Shown: positions 9,010-18,152, numbered from the stretch's first letter. The stretch: 64,000 nt of DNA from Ornithinimicrobium flavum (GCF_004526345.1 NZ_CP038213.1:1798001-1862000); one strand, 5' to 3'. Numbers and translations: made by a program. The notes: generated by a model not told the origin, from the letters alone.

Positions 9010-10706
9010 CGGCCGCAGGGCCACCGGTTCCCGGCGACGTCCTGCGAGCGAGAAGGGGCACCGCACCGGGCGGCCGGGCGCTCACCGACGAGGCAAGCAG
9101 CGGCGCAGCACGGGCACGGCGCCGGGCACGGCGGGTCGAGGCGCATGGCGTCTCCGCTGCGCCAGGCTGGGTCGCTCGGCTGCTGCTGGGCCTGCTGGGA
9201 GGTGTCGCGCTGTGGCTGGCGTTCCCCGGGTATGACGTCTGGTGGCTGGCACCTGTCGGCTGTGCTGCCCTGGCCCTGGCGACCGCCGGCGCGCGACCGT
9301 GGGTAGGTGCAGCCGCGGGACTGCTGCTGGGGCTGACCTGGTTCGCCCCGATGTTCACCTGGGCCGCCACCTACGCCGGGGCCCCGGCCTGGCTGGCGAT
9401 GAGCCTGCTGTCCGCGCTCTACCCGGCAGCGCTGGGGGCGCTGCTGGCCGGGTTGCAACGTGGGGGTGCGGTCCGGCCGGTCGTGGGCGCCGCCGCATGG
9501 GTGCTGATGGAGTGGGCCCGCTCGGTGACCCCCTTCGGCGGCTTCCCGTGGGCCAGGCTGGGGTTCAGCCAGGCTGACTCACCGATGCTGGGCGCCGCCA
9601 GCGTCGTGGCCGTCACGGGGCTCGGGTTTCTCATCGCCCTGGTCGGCGGCTTGCTGGCCCTGAGCGTGCAGGGGGCCCGAGCCCGCGAGGGCCGCGGCTG
9701 GCCGAGGATGGTGACCCCGCTGGGAGCGGCGGTCGTGTTGGTGGTGGCGCCGGCGCTGGTGCCACGCCCGGTCTCGGGGGAGACGCTGACCGTGGCGGCG
9801 GTGCAGGGCGACATCCCGGAGGGGTACGACCGGACCCTGTCTGCGGACCCGGGGACCATGCTGGCCCGCTACACCGAGCGCACGGAGGACCTGGCCGCTG
9901 GGGTCCGGTCAGGGGCGCTGCCCGCTCCCGACCTGGTGCTGTGGCCCGAGGGCGCCACCGACCTGGATCCCCTCGACCCCGGGGTCGGCCCGGTGGCGGA
10001 AGCGCGCATCAGGGTGGCCACGGACGCGGTGGACGCACCGGTGGTGCTCGGCGGCCTCTCCCGCAGGGCAGGGGCGGGCGCCGCGGCGAACATGGTCTTC
10101 AGCTACCTGCCCGACCAGGGACTGGACCAGACCTACCGCAAGGTCTACCTGGCGCCGTTCGGCGAGGTGATGCCCCTGCGCCCGCTGGTGCGCCATCTGA
10201 GCCCCTGGGTCGACCGCATCGAGGACCTCGTCCCGGGCGAGCGCCCCGGTGTCATGCCGGTTCCGGCGCGTGATGGCCGGCCGGTGGTTCTCGGCCTGGC
10301 GGTCTGCTTCGAGGTCGCGGTCGACCGGGCGCTGCGGGACGTGGTGATCGGCGGTGCCGAGCTGCTCGTCGTGCCCACGAGCAACGCCTGGTTCGGTCGG
10401 GGCGACCAGTCCGTGCAGCACCTGGCCATCTCGCGGGTGCGAGCCGTGGAGTACGGGCGGTCGGTCGCGCACGTCAGCAACGTCGGTGTCTCCGCCCTGA
10501 TCGCCCCCGACGGCACCGTCACCGAACGCACGGCCGCCTTCACCGAGGCGACGCTGCTCGCCCGTCTCTCCTTGCGCACCGAAGCCACTCTGGCGGTGAG
10601 CACAGGACCGTGGGTCGTCCCCGGCGCCGCCGCCATCGTGGCGCTGGCCGCGGCCCAGCCCCGGAGGTCGCGCCGACAGGACCGAACGGGCACGCACTCG
10701 TCATGA
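9006..10706 (+). CDS. lnt: Apolipoprotein N-acyltransferase
   Basis: 566 residues. The N-terminal half has about six membrane helices, the C-terminal half a carbon-nitrogen hydrolase domain with the nitrilase-type triad: Glu in LVLWPEGATD, Lys in YRKVYLAPFGE, Cys in GLAVCFEVAVD. It N-acylates the lipidated Cys, the last step of lipoprotein maturation. Start overlaps the lgt stop by ATGA; an extended basic N-terminus of about 50 residues precedes the first helix, so an internal start is possible. Together with lgt it forms a self-contained lipoprotein-processing operon behind a copper box. Confidence 0.92.
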   Translation: MTAAGPPVPGDVLRARRGTAPGGRALTDEASSGAARARRRARRVEAHGVSAAPGWVARLLLGLLGGVALWLAFPGYDVWWLAPVGCAALALATAGARPWVGAAAGLLLGLTWFAPMFTWAATYAGAPAWLAMSLLSALYPAALGALLAGLQRGGAVRPVVGAAAWVLMEWARSVTPFGGFPWARLGFSQADSPMLGAASVVAVTGLGFLIALVGGLLALSVQGARAREGRGWPRMVTPLGAAVVLVVAPALVPRPVSGETLTVAAVQGDIPEGYDRTLSADPGTMLARYTERTEDLAAGVRSGALPAPDLVLWPEGATDLDPLDPGVGPVAEARIRVATDAVDAPVVLGGLSRRAGAGAAANMVFSYLPDQGLDQTYRKVYLAPFGEVMPLRPLVRHLSPWVDRIEDLVPGERPGVMPVPARDGRPVVLGLAVCFEVAVDRALRDVVIGGAELLVVPTSNAWFGRGDQSVQHLAISRVRAVEYGRSVAHVSNVGVSALIAPDGTVTERTAAFTEATLLARLSLRTEATLAVSTGPWVVPGAAAIVALAAAQPRRSRRQDRTGTHSS

Positions 10707-10892
10707 GCCCGCCGTGGCGAGGCGTTCGCGGCCCGCGCCTTGCGGTTGGGCTTCCCTTGCTCGCGGGCCACGCACCCCTATCGCGGAAGGGCCGCGGGGT
10801 GCCCTGTGCCAATCGTGAGGCGCCTCTCCTGTCCGGCGCCGTACCCAAGCACGAAGGAACCCCAGGCGAGGCGGTCCCCCCGGATGGCGCGC

Positions 10893-11920
10893 CTACGCCA
10901 CGCCGGAGTAGGAGTGGAGGCCGGTGATGAGCAGGTTGACCACGGTGTAGTTGATGATGACGCAGAGCATGCCGGTGAGCGCGACGTAGGTGGCTTGCCG
11001 CTTGGTCCAGCTGCTGGTGGCGCGCGAGTGCAGGTAGGCGGCGTACACGACCCAGATGACGAAGGTCCAGACCTCCTTGGGGTCCCAGCCCCAGTAGCGG
11101 CCCCAGGCGACCTCGGCCCAGATGGCGCCGGTGATGAGGGTGAAAGTCCACAGCGGGAAGGCGAAGATGTGCATCCCGTAGGTCATCGCCTCCAGCTTTT
11201 CGGCCTGGGGCAGCGCGGCCAGCCAGCCGCGGACCCGGCTCTTGCGCTCGGCCGCGTCCCGGAGCAGGTAGGTGACCGCGAGCGCGGCGCCGATGACGAA
11301 CAGCGCGACCGACAGGGTGGCCAGGGTGACGTGGATTGTCAGCCACATGGTGTTGTCGAGGGCGGGCATCAGCTGGGAGGCCTCGGTGTACCAGATCTTG
11401 CCTGCGACGAGCACCACCATGACGGGCAGCACCACGAAGGGGCCGAGCCAGAGAAGGGGCCGAGCCAGAGCCGGTCCTGCTTCAGGCTCCAGGTGCAGAA
11501 GACGACGAGGGCGAAGGACGCGGCGACGATCGCGAACTCGTACATGTTGCCCAGGGGCCAGCGCTGCACCGACAGCCCGCGCATCAGGGTGCCCGCGAGC
11601 ACTGCGAAGGTGGCCAGCCAGGTCAGCTGCATCCCCAGGACGCCCCAGCGGCGGGTGACGCCGGCCGGGTGGTCGACAGCCGGTGGCTCGAGCGCGGCGG
11701 AGGTCGGCGCGGCGTCGGGGAAGGTCGTCGACCCCTCCGTGCCGGTGCCCGTGCGCACGAGCAGGGCGGTCGGCTGGGGGACCGTGTCGTCGGACCGGCC
11801 CTGGCGGGCGGCTCCGGTGACCGCCAGGTGCGCGGAGAAGGAGATGAGAGCCAGGGCCAGCACGGCCAGGCCGGCCCAGATGGCGATGTCGCTGGCCAGC
11901 GCCAGCTGCGGGTCGGTCAT
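10893..11920 (-). CDS. ccsB: Cytochrome c biogenesis protein CcsB/ResC (disrupted by a 17-bp duplication)
   Basis: System II heme handling protein. The 5' part (11920 down to about 11453) gives two N-terminal helices and SVQRWPLGNMYEF; the 3' part carries the WWD-type heme motif as GRYWGWDPKEVW and conserved His residues. The two parts are in different frames because a 17-bp tandem duplication lies at 11436-11469; removing one copy joins them seamlessly as LWLGPF-VVLPVMVVL, about 336 residues. Follows resB by ATGA overlap. With ResB it would export heme and ligate it to apocytochrome. Confidence 0.85.
11436..11469. repeat. 17-bp tandem duplication inside ccsB
   Basis: GAAGGGGCCGAGCCAGA occurs twice back to back at 11436-11452 and 11453-11469. 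Seventeen is not a multiple of three, so it breaks the ccsB frame. Looks like a slippage or assembly event; deletion of one copy restores the gene exactly. Confidence 0.95.
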
Positions 11921-13566
11921 GGGGTGTCCTCGTCGCTTCCTCGGGTGGGCGGCTGGGGTGGTGGCGGGGCGGTGGCGGTGATGCGGCCGAGGACGTCGTC
12001 GACGACGCCCTGCAGGGCAGGGTCGGTACCTTTCGGCAGCCCGCCGACCGTCACCACCACATGACCTCCGCCGACCGGCGTGGGGTTAGCGGGGTCGATG
12101 CGGACGTAGATCCGGCGGTGGCGAACACCGAGCATCAGGGCCAGCCCGGCGGCGGCGGTCAGTGCGAGAGCGAGTGCCGGCATCCGACCCGGGTCGTGCC
12201 GGACCAGCAGCCCGGCCCATCGGATGACGCCCTCGAGCTCCACGGTGGTTCCGTCGGGCAGCTCGAAGTACTCCCCGGGGCGTAGGAGCATCGCGACCGG
12301 GGCACCGTCGGCGTCGGTGATCTGGCTCATCTGCTCGGTGTCGATGGTGAAGACCGACTGGGGCCGGCCGTCGGCGAACAGGTCGCCCTCGAACGCGGTC
12401 AGCGCCAGGGCCGGGTCGGCCAGCCCCGGGAAGGAGGAGGTCATGCCGAGCTCGGGGTCGAGCCGGAGGGTGGGCAGGAAGCCACCGACCAGCCCGAGCC
12501 CGGGGTCGCGACCGGTGACCTTGATGGCTCCTTCGCTGGCGTAGTTGTTGTCCTGGGGCAGGAACGTCACGGCCTCGGAGTACAGGACCTGCCCGTCCGG
12601 GTCGCGGACGGTCACCACGGGCGCGTAGCCGTTGCCGAGCAGGAAGATGGAGTCCCCTCCGACGGAGACGGGATGGTTGACCGCGAACTGCTGCTGCTCG
12701 GGGGTGCGTCCGGGGATGTCGACGGTAGCGAGGCCGTCGAAGCGGCGGGGCTGGCCGAACTGGGCACCCTCGGCCTGGGTCTCGAATGCCACGTCGAGCC
12801 GGTCGAGCTGCACGGTGAAGGTCGGGATGTCGTCGGTGCTGGCCAGGGGTCCGAGGTTGAGGGTGTCGAAGCTGGCCGGTCCGGCGGTCCACGACTGGCC
12901 TTCCTTGATGATGATCTCGCCCCGCCAGCCGAGCAGGTGCCCGGCGGCGAACGCGACGATCACCCCCAGCATGGCGAGGTGGAAGAGCAGGTTGCCGGTC
13001 TCCTTCAGGTATCCCTTCTCGCCGGTGACGGACCGGTCACCGGCCCCGGCCGGGCTCAGCCGGTACCCCTTGGCGGTCAGGACGTCCCGGGCCGCCGCCA
13101 GAACGGTCTCCGGGGCGCCGGGAACGGTGGCCTCGGCCACGGCGGGCAGCCGGCTCAGGCGCCGTGGTGCCCGTGGTGGCCGGGACCGCAGGGCCCGGGC
13201 GTGCTGCGCGGTCCGCGGGACGATGCAGCCGACGAGGCTGATCATCAGGAGCAGGTAGATCGAGGCGAACCACGGGGAGGAGAAGACGTCGAAGAGGAAC
13301 AGCCGGTCCAGCCAGGGGGCCAGGCCCGGGTGGTCCTCGACGAAGGCCCGTACCCGGACCGGGTCGACCGAACGCTGCGGGAACAGCGAGCCGGGGATGG
13401 CGGCGAGGGCGAGCAGCAGCAGCAGCAGGATCGCGGTGCGCATGCTGGTCAGCTGGCGCCAGCCCCAGCGGACCCACCCCAGCGGGCCCAGGCGTGGTCC
13501 GCCCATGGTGGTGCGGTCCTTGGGGTAGGCCGGCTCGATCCGCTGCGGCGCCTGGGTGTCGGGCAC
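11917..13566 (-). CDS. resB: Cytochrome c biogenesis protein ResB
   Basis: 549 residues, GTG start at 13566, stop overlapping ccsB. Three N-terminal helices, a large extracytoplasmic domain (about residues 215-455), then a final helix, the standard ResB/Ccs1 topology. Typical stretches are RTAILLLLLLALAAIPGSL at the first helix and GNLLFHLAMLGVIVAF before the periplasmic domain. The C-terminus has a Pro-rich tail. Partner of CcsB in heme delivery to apocytochrome c. Confidence 0.92.
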   Translation of the reverse strand: MPDTQAPQRIEPAYPKDRTTMGGPRLGPLGWVRWGWRQLTSMRTAILLLLLLALAAIPGSLFPQRSVDPVRVRAFVEDHPGLAPWLDRLFLFDVFSSPWFASIYLLLMISLVGCIVPRTAQHARALRSRPPRAPRRLSRLPAVAEATVPGAPETVLAAARDVLTAKGYRLSPAGAGDRSVTGEKGYLKETGNLLFHLAMLGVIVAFAAGHLLGWRGEIIIKEGQSWTAGPASFDTLNLGPLASTDDIPTFTVQLDRLDVAFETQAEGAQFGQPRRFDGLATVDIPGRTPEQQQFAVNHPVSVGGDSIFLLGNGYAPVVTVRDPDGQVLYSEAVTFLPQDNNYASEGAIKVTGRDPGLGLVGGFLPTLRLDPELGMTSSFPGLADPALALTAFEGDLFADGRPQSVFTIDTEQMSQITDADGAPVAMLLRPGEYFELPDGTTVELEGVIRWAGLLVRHDPGRMPALALALTAAAGLALMLGVRHRRIYVRIDPANPTPVGGGHVVVTVGGLPKGTDPALQGVVDDVLGRITATAPPPPQPPTRGSDEDTP

Positions 13567-13567
13567 C

Positions 13568-14312
13568 TCAGATCACCGTGGTGAAGTTGCCGGTGAGCCG
13601 GGTCTGCACCCAGGCCATCGCCTCGGCCCAGACACCGAGGACCATGAGCACGCCCAGCAGGATCAGCAGGACCCCGCCGGCCCGCTGCACGAGCAGGTAG
13701 TGGCCGCGCAGCCAGCGCGAGCCACGACTGACCGACCCCATGCCGGCCGCGACCAGGACGAACGGCAGACCGAGGCCGACGCAGTACGCCACGGCGAGCA
13801 CGACCGCCCGGCCGAGCGCGCCGTCACCGGGCAGGATCGAGGTGCCCAGGGTCTGGATCGCGGCGAGCGCGGGCCCGGTGCAGGCGGAGAAGCCCAGCCC
13901 GAAGACGACGCCCAGCAGAGGAGCGCCGGCCAGCCCGGACGCCGGGCGCCAGCGCACGGAGAAACGGGGGGAGACCTGCAGCAGCATGACCAGACCCAGC
14001 CCGGACGATGAGGCCGCCCACGCGCAGCAGCAGGTCCTGGTTGGCGGCCAGGACCATCCCGAGGGAGGAGATCACCACGCTCATCGCGATGAACACGACG
14101 GAGAACCCGGCCACGAACAGTCCTGAGCCGACGACGGGGCGCCACCGGGGCGGGGCCGGGGTCCGGGGGGCGCCGCCGCTCATGCCGGAGAGGTAGCCGA
14201 TGTAGCCGGGGACCAGCGGCAGCACGCACGGGCTGGCGAAGGACACGAGGCCGGCCAGGGCCGCGATCGCGGCGGCCAGCAGCAGGGGGCCGGTGAGCAC
14301 GACCTCACTCAT
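13568..14312 (-). CDS. ccdA: Cytochrome c biogenesis protein CcdA (frameshifted as sequenced)
   Basis: Thiol-disulfide electron carrier of the membrane. The 5' part has the family start with [19 protein letters not shown]; the 3' part has [19 protein letters not shown], providing the second redox Cys. They are joined by a frame change near 14000 (two missing bases after LIV would give a continuous [10 protein letters not shown] helix). Corrected length about 247 residues with six helices. ATGA overlap with the TlpA-like gene upstream. It passes electrons to the TlpA-like protein for apocytochrome reduction. Confidence 0.87.
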
Positions 14313-14908
14313 CGCCGGCCTTCGCTGTCGAGCACGTCATCGACCAGGCCGCGCAGGGTGGTGGCGTCGACCGCGCCGCTGACCCGCGCGGCGACCCGTC
14401 CCTGCCCGTCCAGGATGATCGTGGAGGGCGTGGCGACCGCCAGCCCGCCCAGCTGGGCGCGGGTGCGCCCGCCGTCGTCCTGCAGGGAGGGGTAGGGGAT
14501 GCCGTGCCTCTCCTGGAAGGCCAGGGCGCTGGGCACGGAGTCGCGGGAGTTGACGCCGACGAACTGCACCGGCTCACCGGCCTGCTCCAGGTCGGAGGCG
14601 ACCCGGACCAGGTCCGGTGTCTCCTCGATGCACGGGGCGCACCAGGACCCCCACACGTTGATGACGACCACCTCGCCGTTGTGGTCCGCGGCGGACCACG
14701 GGTCCCCCTCGAGCGTGGTGCCCTCCAGCGCCAGCACGCTCCGGCGCTGCTCTGGTGCCAGGGACTCGATGGTGCCGTCGCCGGCCACGTAGCCCTTCTG
14801 GTCGCCCTGGCGCATCTGCTCGGAGATGCTTGAGCCGGACTGGCCGCAGGCGGCGAGCAGCAGGGCAGCGGCCGCCACCAGGGCGGCCATCCGCGAGGTC
14901 CGTCCCAC
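14309..14908 (-). CDS. TlpA/ResA-like thioredoxin-fold lipoprotein
   Basis: 199 residues from a GTG at 14908, chosen because GGAGGAG sits just upstream and a lipoprotein signal follows at once (LLLAAC). The TlpA fold carries the active site WCAPC in GSWCAPCIEETPDL. Extracytoplasmic thiol reductase that keeps apocytochrome c cysteines reduced, using electrons from CcdA. First gene of the minus-strand cytochrome c maturation operon. A longer upstream frame to 15061 exists but would bury the signal peptide. Confidence 0.87.
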   Translation of the reverse strand: MGRTSRMAALVAAAALLLAACGQSGSSISEQMRQGDQKGYVAGDGTIESLAPEQRRSVLALEGTTLEGDPWSAADHNGEVVVINVWGSWCAPCIEETPDLVRVASDLEQAGEPVQFVGVNSRDSVPSALAFQERHGIPYPSLQDDGGRTRAQLGGLAVATPSTIILDGQGRVAARVSGAVDATTLRGLVDDVLDSEGRR

Positions 14909-15069
14909 CGGTGCTCCTCCTTCCCGCGTGGGCAGCCCGGGCACTGCCGAAGGCGTCGCCTCGCCGGTCCCGGCACGCGTGGAGGTCGTTGTCCGGCGCG
15001 GGGTTGTGCTGCTCCCCGGGAGGAGCCTGAGGGAACCCGGGTGGCGGTGCTGGCTGCTCATGGTGCCGC

Positions 15070-15657
15070 CTACCGCAGCTTCAGGGTGGTCAGGCAGGTG
15101 GGGGCGTCCGCTCCGGTGGTGATCGGCGTGCTGGCCGTGCGGCCCTCGTGCTCGACCGTGAGGGTGGCCGTCAGGTCGGCCGGGAGCCAGAGCCCGGCGA
15201 ACCCGTTGTCCTGGGTCCGCACGGTCTGGTCGACCAGGACGGTGCCGTCCGGCTCGCTGACCACCCGGAGGGTGACGTCCTGGTTCGCGAGCTCACCACG
15301 GCAGGTGGTGAGGCTGTGGAAGTGGCATTCGTGGGTCTGGTCCAGGTAGGGGGCCACCGAGAGATAGAACGTGTCCTCGGGCAGCGGCAGCCGGGCCTCG
15401 CGTCCTTCGCCGTCGGAGAGCAGCACCGCCGCGGGCTGCACCGAGGCGATCAGCCCTGACTGACGCCCGGACACCGGGGTCGCCTCCAGCCGGTCGATGA
15501 CCTCCCGCGCGTCCAGGCCCGGCAAGCCGTGCGCGGTCAACAGATCCTGCTGGCCCTCGACCGTCGGCGTGGTGGTCGCGGGGGTGCACCCGCTGAGGAC
15601 CAGCAGGGTCAGGAGTACACCGGCGAGCGGCGGGAAAAGGGATGCTCGAGAACGCAT
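15070..15657 (-). CDS. CueP-like periplasmic copper-binding lipoprotein
   Basis: 195 residues. Signal peptide with lipobox LVLSGC, so membrane-anchored and a likely client of the local lgt. The copper motif characteristic of the CueP family is visible as CHFHSLTTC, and another Cys lies near the C-terminus. CueP stores periplasmic copper and can pass it to Cu-dependent enzymes. ATG at 15657 chosen because it directly precedes the basic n-region of the signal. Identification rests on the CHFH...C motif and overall layout. Confidence 0.78.
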   Translation of the reverse strand: MRSRASLFPPLAGVLLTLLVLSGCTPATTTPTVEGQQDLLTAHGLPGLDAREVIDRLEATPVSGRQSGLIASVQPAAVLLSDGEGREARLPLPEDTFYLSVAPYLDQTHECHFHSLTTCRGELANQDVTLRVVSEPDGTVLVDQTVRTQDNGFAGLWLPADLTATLTVEHEGRTASTPITTGADAPTCLTTLKLR

Positions 15658-15770
15658 GCGGGCCACCGTAACAACCCCTACCGGGTCGGGGTATGAGGGG
15701 TCTGGCCCGGCCGGGGCGGGGCGAGAGGTGTGGTCGCGGTTCCGGTGGCTGTCGTTGCCTGAAACGGAGG

Positions 15771-16412
15771 TCACAGGTTCTGCAGCAGCTGCTCCATCGT
15801 GGCGATCTCGGCCTCCTGGTCGGCGATGATCTTCTCGGCGAGCTCCAGCGCCTGCGGGTTGCGCCCGTCCTCCAGTTCAGCCTGTGCCATCTCGACGGCA
15901 CCTCGGTGGTGGGCGATCATGAGCTCCAGGAAGCGTCGGTCGAAGTCGGTCCCGGAGAGGGTCTGAAGCTCGGCCATGGCCTCCTGCTGGTTCATCCCGT
16001 CCATCTCCATGCCGCCCATGTCCATGTCGCCGTGGTCCATGCCACCGGTCCCGCCCGCGGGGGTGCTCTCCTCGCCCCAGGCGCTGAGCCACGACTTCAT
16101 CTTCTCGATCTCCGGGCCCTGGGCCGCGGAGATGTCCTCGCCGAGGGCACGCACCTCCTCCGAGCCGGCCTGCTGCACCGCGAGGTCGGCCATCTCGATG
16201 GCGCCCTCGTGGTGCACGATCATCATCTGCGCGAAGGTGGTGTCGGCGTCGTTGTGCGCCTCGTCGGTGGCCGTCTGCGTGGTGGCGGGGGCGCCGCCCC
16301 CGCCGGCCGTGCCGGATGGCGTGCCGGAGTCCTCGGCGCTCTCACCGCACCCGGCGAGGACGAGGGCCAGGGTGGCGATGGCAGCAGGGAGCAGGGTCTT
16401 GGGGCGGTTCAT
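15771..16412 (-). CDS. DUF305 family His/Met-rich lipoprotein
   Basis: 213 residues. Lipobox LVLAGC. Two DUF305 half-repeats are evident: MMIVHHEGAIEMADLA and LMIAHHRGAVEMAQAE, each a HHxGA helix pair as in four-helix ferritin-like metal binders (CopM type). The linker is Met/His-rich (GGMDHGDMDMGGMEMDGM), well suited to Cu(I). Extracytoplasmic copper or silver binding is the likely role. Lies between cueP-like and lgt2 genes on the same strand. Confidence 0.88.
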   Translation of the reverse strand: MNRPKTLLPAAIATLALVLAGCGESAEDSGTPSGTAGGGGAPATTQTATDEAHNDADTTFAQMMIVHHEGAIEMADLAVQQAGSEEVRALGEDISAAQGPEIEKMKSWLSAWGEESTPAGGTGGMDHGDMDMGGMEMDGMNQQEAMAELQTLSGTDFDRRFLELMIAHHRGAVEMAQAELEDGRNPQALELAEKIIADQEAEIATMEQLLQNL

Positions 16413-16551
16413 CAGGAGCCTCCGTGTGTGGGCGGGTGACCGTCGCTCCCGACGCCGCCGTGGACGAGGGTTGGGCGGACGGTCCTTTCCCTCCGACGCT
16501 AACCGACGGTGGAAGTGCGGCGAGACCGCAACGGGCCGGGCTCGGGACATC

Positions 16552-16569
16552 TCCATCAAGTCTCCACAG
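16552..16569 (+). promoter_or_regulatory. Candidate CopR box, orientation unmatched to a gene
   Basis: TCCATCAAGTCTCCACAG; on the other strand TGGAGACTT-GA-TGGAGATGT, one of the best repeats. The nearest start is the DUF305 gene (16412) on the opposite strand, 140 bases away. All other boxes point toward their gene, so this one either works in reverse or drives an unseen plus-strand transcript. The surrounding 16413-16731 stretch holds no gene I can support. Confidence 0.5.
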
Positions 16570-16731
16570 TTCCTCGGTCTCGCGCACGGACAGGCCCGGG
16601 GACCTGCGTGCCGGGCAGCCTCGACGAGCCTGAGCAACGGTCGCCGTGTGCGCGTGAGGGGTCGAGGTGTGTGACACGGAACGCCCGGTATGGTGCCCGG
16701 ATCGTCACACAACCCCCGCCGTCCCTGAGGG

Positions 16732-17505
16732 TCACGCGGTCTGGGGAACCACGTGGTCCTGCGGCTGTCCGCCGGGGGGCTGCAGCCGCCCGGTGCCCAG
16801 GACCAGCGCCCCGCCGACGGCGACGCTGACCAGCGCCCAGAGCTGGGGCTGGGTCAGACCTGCGAGGACCGGGTCGTTGATGCGGACGAACTCCACCGAC
16901 AGGCGCGCCAGGCCGGACAGGACCAGGTAGGCGCCGAACACCTGGACGGGGGCCCACCGGCGCCCGAGGTAGGCGAGGACCGCGACGATGAGGACGGCGG
17001 CGGCGGCCTCGTAGAGGGGGGTCGGGTGCACCGGGACGTCGGTGGGGACGACGCCGTTCGGGAACGCCATGCCCCAGGGCAGGTCCGTGGGGCGGCCGTA
17101 GGTCCCGTCCCCCGAAAGGAGGCATCCCAGGCGCCCGATCGCGTAGGCGACGGTGAGAGGGACCGCGACGGCCCCGGCGACGATGCCGCCGGGCAGCTGG
17201 TGGCGTCGGATGACGACGAGGGCGGCCGCGGTGCCGCCGAGGAGCCCGCCGTACCACGTGAAGCCCATGCCGCCCAGGTCGTGGAGGCTGATCGAGGGGA
17301 GCTGCTCGAGGAGGTAGTAGATCTTCGCGCCGACGAAGCCCCAGACGGTGGACCACAGCACCAGGGCATGTGCGGAGTCCTTGCTCAGGCCCCGTCGCTC
17401 GAAGGCCCGGCCGAGCAACCACGCCGCGACCAGCGCAGCTGCCGCCTTGCTGAGGCCGTAGGTCTGCACGTCGAAGCCGAGGATGGTGAACAGCACCGGA
17501 CGCAT
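16732..17505 (-). CDS. lgt: Second prolipoprotein diacylglyceryl transferase, divergent
   Basis: 257 residues from ATG at 17505. Lgt layout with about seven helices. The essential loop reads FTWYGGLLGG, with Tyr where classic Lgt has His, and the GRxGNFxN motif appears as GRLGCLLSGDGTYGRPTDLP, as in a divergent Lgt-like subgroup. It may act on a restricted set of lipoproteins or have another lipid-transfer role. Divergent from the second HMA gene; a copper box on the minus strand lies 113 bases upstream. Confidence 0.82.
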   Translation of the reverse strand: MRPVLFTILGFDVQTYGLSKAAAALVAAWLLGRAFERRGLSKDSAHALVLWSTVWGFVGAKIYYLLEQLPSISLHDLGGMGFTWYGGLLGGTAAALVVIRRHQLPGGIVAGAVAVPLTVAYAIGRLGCLLSGDGTYGRPTDLPWGMAFPNGVVPTDVPVHPTPLYEAAAAVLIVAVLAYLGRRWAPVQVFGAYLVLSGLARLSVEFVRINDPVLAGLTQPQLWALVSVAVGGALVLGTGRLQPPGGQPQDHVVPQTA

Positions 17506-17617
17506 CGTGTCTTCTCCCGTCGTGGTCAAACGAAGCTGTGAGCCGCCCGTCTTCACCGGTGGCCACCGCGCCTTCGACGCCATCATCACCGGGTTACACG
17601 GAGGTGGGCGGGGCTTT

Positions 17618-17635
17618 CGGTCGAGATTTGATGAA
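17618..17635 (-). promoter_or_regulatory. Candidate CopR box upstream of lgt2
   Basis: On the minus strand TTCATCAAATCTCGACCG. The plus strand reads TCGAGATTT-GA-TGAAGACGC, very close to the C. glutamicum CopR box as I remember it. Oriented toward lgt2 (start 17505). Confidence 0.62.
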
Positions 17636-17717
17636 GACGCACCGCAGGCAGGTGGCGCGAGAAGAAGGTCTGGTCCACCGCGACCGGCGGGCGGTACCGG
17701 GATGCCGTGATCGAGGC

Positions 17718-17735
17718 TCCATCGAATCTCCACCG
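17718..17735 (+). promoter_or_regulatory. Candidate CopR box upstream of second HMA gene
   Basis: TCCATCGAATCTCCACCG, 82 bases before the ATG at 17817, same orientation as the gene. Back-to-back with the box for lgt2, so the two divergent promoters have one box each. Confidence 0.62.
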
Positions 17736-17784
17736 TCGCGGTGCCGGACCCCGACCATCCTGTGGTTTAGTGGCAGTCAACTGG

Positions 17785-17802
17785 TACCCCCCCACGGGGG
17801 TA
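17785..17802. promoter_or_regulatory. CsoR-type GC-tract palindrome
   Basis: TACCCCC-CCAC-GGGGGTA, a perfect 7-bp inverted repeat with a 4-bp spacer, directly upstream of the HMA start at 17817. TAC/GTA-bounded G/C tracts are the operator style of CsoR/RcnR repressors. Position overlaps the expected promoter or leader. Confidence 0.6.
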
Positions 17803-17816
17803 GGCGGAGGTGGACG

Positions 17817-18152
17817 ATGGCGGTGACACGGACCTACCGGGTCTGGGGACTGACCTGCGGTGCCTGCCTGGCCGTGGTCCTGGACGCCGTGCGTTCCCTG
17901 CCGGGCGTGCGGTCGGCGGCGGTGGACCTTGTCCGCGAGGGCGGGTCCCGGCTCGTCATCACCGCGACGAGGGAACCGCAGGTCGAGACCATCCGTGCCG
18001 CGGTGGAGCTAGGAGGGTTCGTCCTGGGCCGGTCCAGAGCCGGACGGGCCGGCTCCGGCTCGTCACCGGGAACCGGCACGGTGAACGGCCAGCCGGCCCT
18101 GACCGCCAACGGTCCTGTCGCGACCATGGTCCCCGACGCGGCGTATGCCTGA
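17817..18152 (+). CDS. Second heavy-metal-associated (HMA) domain protein
   Basis: 111 residues. HMA fold with metal motif GLTCGACLAV; paralogous to the protein at 7742 (both begin with TYRV, then GLTCG, and share the spacing of helix 1). The C-terminal 35 residues are Gly/Pro-rich. No signal peptide. RBS GGAGG at 17807. It heads a plus-strand run with the archaeal-type GAPDH and the CPD-type ATPase and is controlled, I infer, by a CopR box plus a CsoR-type palindrome. Probable cytosolic metal chaperone feeding the ATPase. Confidence 0.82.
   Translation: MAVTRTYRVWGLTCGACLAVVLDAVRSLPGVRSAAVDLVREGGSRLVITATREPQVETIRAAVELGGFVLGRSRAGRAGSGSSPGTGTVNGQPALTANGPVATMVPDAAYA

Noticed and set aside
15671..15695. 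CsoR-like operator before the cueP-like gene (ACCCC...GGGGTA)
   Set aside because: Arms and spacing differ from the two matching operators at 28537 and 39594, so only chance similarity in GC-rich DNA can be claimed.
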